8,229 bases of DNA from an uncultured Synergistales bacterium (GTDB lineage: Bacteria > Synergistota > Synergistia > Synergistales > Aminobacteriaceae): contig CAJODX010000036.1 in NCBI GenBank assembly GCA_905233295.1, positions 1-8,229 on the forward strand, read 5' to 3'. Below the pieces are notes generated by a model. That model worked only from the letters and a program-made list of their open reading frames with translations, was not told the DNA's origin and ran no database searches. A program made the translations under genes and the position numbers. Within the stretch, counting starts at the first letter, position 1; each line of letters begins with the position of its first letter. Shown here piece after piece: positions 1-5,314 of this stretch.

Positions 1-250
1 TTTTCAAATTATTTTCTGCTACGAGACATCTGAAATCATAATCGCCCATAGAATCCGAGTAATGTGTATATCCGTTATCAAGGGCATTTTTTGTAGCTTC
101 CAGTATATTTTTCGGGGTTGAAAAATCAGGATCGCCGATTTCCATGTGAATAATTGATTTGCCTTCACGTTCCAACTGTTTGATTCTTGAGAGAATCTTA
201 AACATTGGCTGACCGCGAAGTTCTTCCGCAGCTAGCGATAATCTTTTCAT
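1..250 (-). CDS. PLP-dependent aminotransferase, class I/II (N-terminal 83 residues only)
   Basis: The start of a fold-type I aminotransferase of the aspartate aminotransferase superfamily, which moves an amino group between an amino acid and a keto acid using pyridoxal phosphate. The visible part has the usual N-terminal helix region (residues 1-35), then EIGDPDF followed by TP, matching the family's G-x-P-D-F-x-T-P substrate-loop motif, and then a G-Y-T-H-Y-S stretch before a glycine and FR, matching the family's T-x-Y...G...LR block. The PLP lysine lies beyond the window. The ATG at 250 is preceded by GAGGTGG (256-262) with 5 bases between. It begins 39 bases after the transketolase C-subunit stop and is probably the fourth gene of that operon. 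Sugar aminotransferases of polysaccharide loci usually belong to the DegT family, so this one more likely acts on an amino acid or small keto acid. The substrate cannot be told from this fragment. Confidence 0.85.
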   Translation of the reverse strand, partial: MKRLSLAAEELRGQPMFKILSRIKQLEREGKSIIHMEIGDPDFSTPKNILEATKNALDNGYTHYSDSMGDYDFRCLVAENNLK

Positions 251-289
251 GCAGCCCACCTCACTTGTGAAGCAAACCGCAGTTTTGCA

Positions 290-1246
290 TTATTTACTCC
301 GTTGGGGGGTAACTTTTTGTAGCATACTTTTCATTTTTGTTGTCAATCCTTCCGTATCAAGACTAAATTTATGGTACATGTATTTTGCATGTGCCATAGG
401 AACAAATCTATCAGGGATGCCCAAAATTTTTAAGTCGGTTTTGATGCCTGCTTGAGCGATAACCGTAGCGACAATACTTCCAAGACCGCCTATAATATTA
501 TGATCCTGAGCTACTATTACATTTCCTGTTTGTGCTGCGTTTCTTATTGCCTCTTTATCAATCGGCTTTATTGAATACATATCAACAACGCGAATTGATT
601 TTCCTGTTTCAAGCTGTATCTTTTCTGAAGCAGCTACAGCATATTGAACTACAACGCCTGAACAGAGAATTGCACCATCATAACCCTCCACGACTGTATA
701 AGAGCCGCCTGGCTTTATTTCAATATTTTCGTTATAAATATCTTCAACAGGCTCAACTCCGCAGCGAATATACACAGGCTTATCATAATCCAGCGAAAAA
801 TCGAGAAGTCTTTTAGCTTGATTAGCATCGCTGATTTCAAATACTGTAATATTTGGAATTGCAGCCATGATACCAACATCTTCAACGCCCCAATGTGTTG
901 CACCTGAAATTCCGCCGGAAACTCCGGCATATACTCCAATCAGCTTAACATTACGATTGCCGTATGCAACATCAGTTCTCACCTGTTCGCAAGCTCTCAT
1001 CGTTATGAACGGTGCCATTGAAAAAGCATAAACAATAAAGCCCTCATGGGCTAATCCGGCAGCAAAAGAAACCATATTCTGTTCAGCAATACCAACGTTA
1101 AAGGCTCTATCTGGAAATTTTTCCCAGAAACTTTTATTGCGGCATGTTCCGGCAAGATCAGCATTTACAATAACGACTTTATAATTTTTATTGCCTAGAG
1201 TAAGCATATATTCGCCTACAACATTTCTAAGAAGGCTTTTACTCAT
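290..1246 (-). CDS. Transketolase, C-terminal subunit (split transketolase)
   Basis: A 318-residue protein matching the pyrimidine-binding and C-terminal domains of transketolase. It should pair with the upstream N-subunit to form the TPP enzyme that moves a two-carbon ketol unit between sugars. GIAEQNM at residues 52-58 supplies the glutamate (E55) that activates TPP. The segment around residues 77-90 (aromatic, then R84, E87, R90) and GATHWGVED (115-123, H118) are usual transketolase positions. The C-terminal domain shows IIGGLGS. I chose the ATG at 1246 rather than the GTG at 1255: the ATG makes an ATGA overlap with the stop of the N-subunit gene and has AGGTGG (1252-1257) 5 bases upstream, whereas the GTG would lie inside that ribosome binding site. 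Two halves of 281 and 318 residues add up to a normal transketolase length. DXS and the E1 subunits of oxoacid dehydrogenases are distant relatives but fit the motifs less well. Confidence 0.93.
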   Translation of the reverse strand: MSKSLLRNVVGEYMLTLGNKNYKVVIVNADLAGTCRNKSFWEKFPDRAFNVGIAEQNMVSFAAGLAHEGFIVYAFSMAPFITMRACEQVRTDVAYGNRNVKLIGVYAGVSGGISGATHWGVEDVGIMAAIPNITVFEISDANQAKRLLDFSLDYDKPVYIRCGVEPVEDIYNENIEIKPGGSYTVVEGYDGAILCSGVVVQYAVAASEKIQLETGKSIRVVDMYSIKPIDKEAIRNAAQTGNVIVAQDHNIIGGLGSIVATVIAQAGIKTDLKILGIPDRFVPMAHAKYMYHKFSLDTEGLTTKMKSMLQKVTPQRSK

Positions 1247-2088
1247 GCCGACCACCTGCGCTCATAAGCTGAATAAAGTTCTGACAAAGCTTTTTCTAAT
1301 TCATCTTCAGTGATTTTTCCTGTATGCCAGCGAACATTATTCTCCATAAAAGAAACGCCCTTGCCTTTAACAGTGTGAGCTATTATACAAGTCGGCTGCA
1401 GTGAAGATGCCTGAGGAAGATTAGCAAAGGCGTTCTTTATTTCTGCTATATTATTCCCGTCAATCTCAATGACATTCCAGCCGAAACACCTATATTTTTC
1501 AGCAATATCATTTAATCCTGTAATGTCTTTTATAAAGCCGTCAGCTTCTAAGCCGTTACAATCTACGACAGCTACAAGATTTCCAAGTTTATAGTGAACA
1601 GCATTCATAGCTGCTTCCCATATAGAGCCTTCTGATTGTTCTCCATCACCCATGACTGTATAAACACGACTGCTTGTATTGCCTTTTAATCTTAATCCTG
1701 CTGCTATTCCGCACGCCACGGGCATACCATGACCAAGACTTCCGGTTGATACTTCAACATACGGATTTACAAGATTGCAGGAATGCATAGAGAACCGTCC
1801 CTGATCTGTGGCATACTCGTTAATAACATCTTCCGGCGAGAAACATCCCAGCGCAGCCTGACAAAAACTGGTTACCGCTGAAGCATGCCCTTTGGACAGA
1901 ATAAAACGATCTCTTGTTTCATCATAAATATTTTGCGGGTCATAATGTATCTGATTAAGCCACAATACAGTCATAACATCAGTTATAGATAAATCTCCTC
2001 CTATATGAATAACTTCTCTATTACATAGACGAAGAAGATTAACCCGTATTTCCATTGCGGCTTTGTCAAGCTCTTTGACTGTTTTCAT
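1243..2088 (-). CDS. Transketolase, N-terminal subunit (split transketolase)
   Basis: A 281-residue protein covering the TPP diphosphate-binding domain of transketolase. The TPP/Mg2+ signature is present: GDG at residues 147-149 followed by N178 in VVDCN. SKGHAS (65-70, H68) and STGSLGHG (114-121, H120) are the conserved histidine-containing active-site segments, and LEADGF (180-185) follows as in the family. It has no partner domain of its own and needs the adjacent C-subunit. The start ATG overlaps the glycosyltransferase stop in TAATG, with AAAGGA only about 2 bases upstream, so translation probably depends on coupling to the upstream gene. Its end overlaps the C-subunit start by 4 bases, which favours equal production of the two subunits. 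The split form is common in anaerobic bacteria and archaea. In the pentose-phosphate role it would supply ribose-5-phosphate and erythrose-4-phosphate, but the glycosyltransferase neighbour suggests a dedicated sugar-modifying role instead (inference). Confidence 0.94.
   Translation of the reverse strand: MKTVKELDKAAMEIRVNLLRLCNREVIHIGGDLSITDVMTVLWLNQIHYDPQNIYDETRDRFILSKGHASAVTSFCQAALGCFSPEDVINEYATDQGRFSMHSCNLVNPYVEVSTGSLGHGMPVACGIAAGLRLKGNTSSRVYTVMGDGEQSEGSIWEAAMNAVHYKLGNLVAVVDCNGLEADGFIKDITGLNDIAEKYRCFGWNVIEIDGNNIAEIKNAFANLPQASSLQPTCIIAHTVKGKGVSFMENNVRWHTGKITEDELEKALSELYSAYERRWSA
1252..1257 (-). promoter_or_regulatory. Ribosome binding site deciding the transketolase C-subunit start
   Basis: AGGTGG on the minus strand lies 5 bases before the ATG at 1246. 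It sits inside the end of the N-subunit coding sequence and excludes the in-frame GTG at 1255 as the start. Confidence 0.8.
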
Positions 2089-3008
2089 TATCCTTTAAAC
2101 AAACAAAAATACAGTTTCATAACATTTTCTACAATATTCCATTTGCTTCGTTTAACATTCAGGCAAATTCCGAACCCGTTTTTTATTTCATAAAATTGCT
2201 TTTCATCGATCATTCCTTTGAAATATTTATACATTGCACGAATATAATAACGATCATAAATTTCCTGTGCATAGGACTTTAACGGAATTTTATAATACTC
2301 ATCCTGCATAAGAAATTCAAATAATTTTAATTCCATCATGTAAATATTTTTATTTTGGTGTGAATCCTGTCCGCTGTGAAGACGGTAATACATAAGAGCT
2401 TCTGAAAGTTCCAAAATTTTGCCGCCTTTTCGTTCAATATCAAAATAAAACGCCACATCTAAGCATGGACCGACAGAAGGATTAATTTTTATATCGTTCA
2501 TATCCAAAAAGGATTTTCTGTACATTAAACTTGGAAAGATTAACGTTTTCGCTGTGGCTAAATAGGTCAGGTAACATTTCCCGTTTGAATATGCGCCGCC
2601 TGCGTTTTTTAATAAAAGACGTTTTTTTTCTTTCCCGTATTTCTCATTCAATACAAATGCATTAGTTGAAACAACAGCAACATCGCTGTTTGCTTCCATA
2701 GCTTTAATTTCGCGTTCAAGGAAATCCGGCAGCATAATATCATCATCGTGAAACATAACAAAATAATCCGCTTTACAATGATTGATAGCAAAATCTAAAT
2801 TACCTGCAGCTCCGATATTTGTTTCGTGCTTTATATAATTTATCCGTTCGTCAGAAAAAGATTTTACAATTTCGTCTGTATTATCAACAGAACAATTGTC
2901 TAAAATATATAAGTCAAAATCACGATATGTCTGATTTAAAACACTTTCAATCGTTTCACGAAGCAAGGCAGCTCTGTTATATGTCAATATATAAACATTC
3001 AAATTCAT
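2088..3008 (-). CDS. Glycosyltransferase family 2 (GT-A fold)
   Basis: A 306-residue glycosyltransferase that should transfer a sugar from a nucleotide-sugar donor to a glycan or lipid-linked acceptor on the cytoplasmic face. The N-terminus VYILTYNR (5-12), then ESVLNQTY (21-28) and LDNCSVDNT (36-44, D37 contacting the nucleotide) are the standard GT2 opening. FHDDD (86-90) is the metal-binding DxD motif. The region 91-215 carries the acceptor domain, with a Y-x-R-L-H-S segment near 215 that is typical of the family. No transmembrane helix is evident. I chose the ATG at 3008 rather than the TTG at 3023, because the alternative start overlaps the likely ribosome binding site GAGG (3018-3021). 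The gene opens the operon directly after a promoter at 3035-3063. Spot counts of two 60-base lines give 27% and 32% GC, below lines sampled in neighbouring genes (38% and 50%), as is common for exchanged surface-glycan genes. Donor and acceptor cannot be predicted. Confidence 0.92.
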   Translation of the reverse strand: MNLNVYILTYNRAALLRETIESVLNQTYRDFDLYILDNCSVDNTDEIVKSFSDERINYIKHETNIGAAGNLDFAINHCKADYFVMFHDDDIMLPDFLEREIKAMEANSDVAVVSTNAFVLNEKYGKEKKRLLLKNAGGAYSNGKCYLTYLATAKTLIFPSLMYRKSFLDMNDIKINPSVGPCLDVAFYFDIERKGGKILELSEALMYYRLHSGQDSHQNKNIYMMELKLFEFLMQDEYYKIPLKSYAQEIYDRYYIRAMYKYFKGMIDEKQFYEIKNGFGICLNVKRSKWNIVENVMKLYFCLFKG

Positions 3009-3017
3009 AGCATTTGT

Positions 3018-3021
3018 CCTC
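3018..3021 (-). promoter_or_regulatory. Ribosome binding site deciding the glycosyltransferase start
   Basis: GAGG on the minus strand lies 9 bases before the ATG at 3008. It overlaps the in-frame TTG at 3023, which argues for the ATG as the true start. Confidence 0.7.
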
Positions 3022-3034
3022 AAATTTAAAAAAA

Positions 3035-3063
3035 ATTATATCAGATTTAATTTGACGGCGCAA
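3035..3063 (-). promoter_or_regulatory. Sigma-70-type promoter of the glycosyltransferase/transketolase operon
   Basis: On the minus strand, TTGCGC (3058-3063) is followed after 17 bases by an exact TATAAT (3035-3040). A TGA directly precedes the -10 box, giving an extended -10 element. The expected transcription start is near 3028, leaving a leader of about 20 bases that contains the GAGG ribosome binding site. The -35 box matches the consensus only at TTG, but the -10 box and spacing are ideal. Confidence 0.7.
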
Positions 3064-3275
3064 TTTATCTTTTTTCGGGATTGCAGGACAACAGCATTTT
3101 CTTTTCATGTGAACACACTCTGGAGATGAATCGCGGAAGAAAAAAAATCGTAAAGTTATCGAAAAATTTTTCTTCGTGAAATTTTATGAATGCTAAAAAA
3201 TTTTTATATTTTTGTTGTGGCAGTGGCAAAAAATTATTTTTCCCCTGTATAATCGAAAAAATTTTGAAAAATTTC
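3064..3275. other. AT-rich intergenic stretch without a convincing gene
   Basis: This stretch is rich in A-tracts and T-tracts, including a perfect 12-base palindrome GAAAAATTTTTC at 3161-3172. A minus-strand open frame of 70 codons (3065-3277) begins with TTG, is dominated by Phe and Lys and resembles no family I know. On the plus strand TATAAT occurs at 3248-3253, with only a weak -35 candidate (GTGGCA at 3223-3228, 19 bases away). If used, that promoter would start transcription near 3260, just before the inverted repeat at 3276-3303. Confidence 0.4.
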
Positions 3276-3303
3276 AATTGTAAACTCAGCCAGGTTTACA
3301 ATT
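3276..3303. repeat. Perfect inverted repeat, 10-base arms with an 8-base spacer; candidate operator
   Basis: AATTGTAAAC (3276-3285) and GTTTACAATT (3294-3303) are exact reverse complements separated by 8 bases (3286-3293). The arms contain TTGTAAAC/GTTTACAA, the half-sites known for the biotin repressor BirA, but the BirA consensus separates them by about 14-16 bases and no biotin gene is in the window. It could be an operator for another dimeric regulator or a transcript hairpin. As a terminator it lacks an obvious run of T or a transcript to end. Confidence 0.55.
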
Positions 3304-3392
3304 CATTTTCGTTGAAGTGCGAAAAAATTTGTTTTTAATCGAAAAACTCCGCAAATTTGGCGATGCCTTTTCAGTCATTTTTTATTCTCGTG

Positions 3393-3405
3393 TGTTATTA
3401 TAACA
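3393..3405. promoter_or_regulatory. Possible overlapping divergent -10 elements
   Basis: GTTATTATAAC (3394-3404) is a short dyad around one central base. On the plus strand it reads TG-T-TATTAT (3393-3401) and on the minus strand TG-T-TATAAT (3405-3397), so both strands carry an extended -10-like element. No good -35 box was found for either direction, which keeps this tentative. Chance occurrence in AT-rich DNA is possible. Confidence 0.3.
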
Positions 3406-3420
3406 TGAAACGCAATTCAT

Positions 3421-3564
3421 CTTCCGTTTAAAAACGGAGGTCTTCCTGCGAGTTAAGATAAAAAATTTTCCAACACTACATCAGTTTTTCGGTAATTGCT
3501 GTTGCCCTGCGGTCATAGGGATAAGCCGTTTGCTTATTTTATTAATTTATCTTATAATTTTTTT
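3421..3564 (+). other. Possible structured leader or small RNA upstream of dnaX
   Basis: Several hairpins can be drawn. CTTCCGTTT (3421-3429) pairs with AAACGGAGG (3432-3440), with one G-T wobble. ATAAGC (3521-3526) pairs with GCTTAT (3532-3537). TAAGATAAA (3454-3462) pairs perfectly with TTTATCTTA (3546-3554), enclosing 83 bases, and is followed by seven T (3558-3564). The last element could act as the closing stem and terminator of a short RNA. The same bases overlap the -35 and -10 boxes of the likely dnaX promoter, so the pairing may be incidental. It matches no RNA family I recognise. Confidence 0.25.
3530..3558 (+). promoter_or_regulatory. dnaX: Sigma-70-type promoter of dnaX-dnaE
   Basis: TTGCTT (3530-3535) is followed after exactly 17 bases by an exact TATAAT (3553-3558). 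The expected start is near 3565, giving a leader of about 54 bases. The architecture mirrors that of the opposing promoter at 3035-3063 (TTGC, 17 bases, TATAAT). Confidence 0.6.
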
Positions 3565-3618
3565 AAATTCAATGCTTTTGTAGCAGGAACATCAAGCATT
3601 ATCGGAATGAAATAAAAA

Positions 3619-5310
3619 ATGAGCGTTTCGTTATATAGAAAATACAGACCCCAAAATTTTGCTGACGTTTACGGGCAGAAATCCGCAATCGACATCATCA
3701 CAAACTCTATAACAAAAAACAGAGTCGGACACGCATATCTGTTCTCAGGTTCGCGAGGCTGCGGAAAAACTTCAGTCGCGCGAATTTTCGCAAAGGCTTT
3801 AAACTGTCTTGAACGCAAAAATTTTGAACCATGCGGACACTGTTCAAACTGCACAGCAGTAACATCAGGTGAAAGCCTCGACGTTATTGAAATCGACGGC
3901 GCGTCAAACAACGGCGTTGACAATATAAGAGACTTGAAGGAAAACGTAACTCTCGCTCCGTTTACGTCAAAATATAAAATTTATATTGTCGATGAAGTTC
4001 ACATGCTGTCGCAGGGAGCTTTCAACGCGCTTTTAAAAACTCTCGAAGAACCTCCCGAACACGTCATTTTTATTCTCGCAACAACAGAACCTCACAAAGT
4101 CCCCGTTACGATACGTTCCCGCTGTCAGCATATTCCGTTTCATACGATAAGCCCTCAGGATATTTATAAAAGACTTGAGGAAGTCTGCGGACTTGAAAAT
4201 TTTATTTTTGAACCTGAAGCTCTCTGGGAGATTGCGCGGCAGGCTGACGGAGCTTTGAGAGACGCGCTGTCTTTGCTTGAACAGGTAACGGCGGCAGGCG
4301 ATATAACGCTCGCTAACGTTGAAGCATCATTCGGAACAGGAAGCCGCCCAGCATTTGAACGGTGGCTGAAAAGTCTCAGGACATCACCGGCGGATTCATA
4401 TGAAATTTTGAAATCCATGTTTGAATCCGGCGCATCTGGAGTTAGAGTTTTTGAAGAAATTTTCGCGCTTGTACGTGATTTATGGCTTGTGTCGAAATGG
4501 CAGAAACTCGCAGAAAATCTCGGAGGTTCAGAGCCTGAGAAAAAATTTTTGCTTGAAGAAGCTTCTCAATGGAAATCTGAAAAGCTTCATTATCTGCTGA
4601 ACATTGTAAATAAAATTCTTGTTAATGCACGTACAGGACTGAGAAACGACATTCTTTTGGGAATGTTTTTTATGATGCTTGAACCCGCGCCTAATGTTGA
4701 AGCTGTTCCCGTTCAAATTCAAAATCCGCAAAGATTTGCAAATTCACCTGTTCAGCCCGTTGCGCCTGCTGCGAGTGTTCCTGCCGCGCCGCTGAACGAG
4801 ATGAAAGCCAACAACATTGAATTTGACGAAAATCTGAAAGAAAAAATTTTGAGTACGGCTCACGAAAAAAATTTTTTGATTTACTGCGGACTTTTCAATG
4901 CAAGACCTTACGAACGCGAAAAAAATTTAATTTTAGATATGCAGAGTCCGTATTGCTATGAAGTCTTAAGACAAGATCGAAACAGCGCGAAACTTTCAGA
5001 AATTTTCAGCGAATATTCAAATGTAATCATAAAATTTGCCTCGCGTGAATACAAATGCATATCTTTTAACAAGCCTGAATCCGAAACACATCACGAAAAT
5101 TCAGAAATGTCCGGCACTGCTGTATCACAAACACAAATCTCAGAGTCCGAGCCTGTTAAACGCAATGGAATTTCAGCCTTCGACAAATTTAAAAGAGAAC
5201 TCAGCGCACTTGGCACAAAGCCGGATATAATCTTAATCAAACACGGCGAAAGCGAATCTTCATCAGAAAATTTAGAATCAGAAAACGCCGACACAGAAGG
5301 GGAAAATTAA
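3619..5310 (+). CDS. dnaX: DNA polymerase III subunit gamma/tau (clamp loader ATPase)
   Basis: The 563-residue clamp-loader ATPase, which opens the beta sliding clamp and places it on primed DNA. In its full-length tau form it can also tether polymerase alpha and the helicase. The AAA+ domain has the Walker A motif GSRGCGKTS (44-52), a zinc-binding set C63, C72, C75, C78, the Walker B segment VDEVHML (124-130), sensor I near T155-T156, the SRC motif with arginine finger R168 (167-169), and sensor II GALRDALSLL (211-220, R214). Domain III spans about 240-355. A Pro/Ala linker (about 356-395) leads to a tau-type C-terminal domain (about 400-485), and then a polar acidic tail. The ATG at 3619 gives the canonical opening LYRKYRP; its ribosome binding site is weak (GGAA about 11 bases upstream). 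Two A7 tracts at 4865-4871 and 4919-4925 are possible slippage sites for a shorter gamma form. dnaE follows 4 bases after the stop. Confidence 0.97.
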   Translation: MSVSLYRKYRPQNFADVYGQKSAIDIITNSITKNRVGHAYLFSGSRGCGKTSVARIFAKALNCLERKNFEPCGHCSNCTAVTSGESLDVIEIDGASNNGVDNIRDLKENVTLAPFTSKYKIYIVDEVHMLSQGAFNALLKTLEEPPEHVIFILATTEPHKVPVTIRSRCQHIPFHTISPQDIYKRLEEVCGLENFIFEPEALWEIARQADGALRDALSLLEQVTAAGDITLANVEASFGTGSRPAFERWLKSLRTSPADSYEILKSMFESGASGVRVFEEIFALVRDLWLVSKWQKLAENLGGSEPEKKFLLEEASQWKSEKLHYLLNIVNKILVNARTGLRNDILLGMFFMMLEPAPNVEAVPVQIQNPQRFANSPVQPVAPAASVPAAPLNEMKANNIEFDENLKEKILSTAHEKNFLIYCGLFNARPYEREKNLILDMQSPYCYEVLRQDRNSAKLSEIFSEYSNVIIKFASREYKCISFNKPESETHHENSEMSGTAVSQTQISESEPVKRNGISAFDKFKRELSALGTKPDIILIKHGESESSSENLESENADTEGEN

Positions 5311-5314
5311 AAAA

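Noticed and set aside
249..455. Plus-strand open frame of 68 codons
   Set aside because: It lies antisense to the transketolase C-subunit and the gap next to it, with no family resemblance; a shadow frame.
3065..3277. Minus-strand open frame of 70 codons in the intergenic region
   Set aside because: It starts with TTG, has no clear ribosome binding site, is rich in Phe and Lys as expected from A/T tracts, overlaps the palindrome edge and the operon -35 box region, and resembles no known family.
3357..3380. Fluoride riboswitch start (GGCGATG)
   Set aside because: Only the first bases match; the conserved following segments of that riboswitch are not present downstream.
3364..3429. Small plus-strand frame of 22 codons (possible leader peptide)
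   Set aside because: No ribosome binding site, no run of regulatory codons, and the length is easily reached by chance.
3400..3565. 6S RNA or SRP (4.5S) RNA upstream of dnaX
   Set aside because: SRP RNA often precedes dnaX, but the conserved GGAAGGAAGCAGC-type apical loop is absent on both strands. A CCCTGCGG stretch recalls 6S RNA, but the length and long closing stem of 6S are missing.
4540..4550. A6T5 run in dnaX as a frameshift site
   Set aside because: It lies at residues 308-310, inside domain III, so a product ending here would lack part of the clamp-loader oligomerisation domain; codon phasing also does not give an A-AAA-AAN heptamer.
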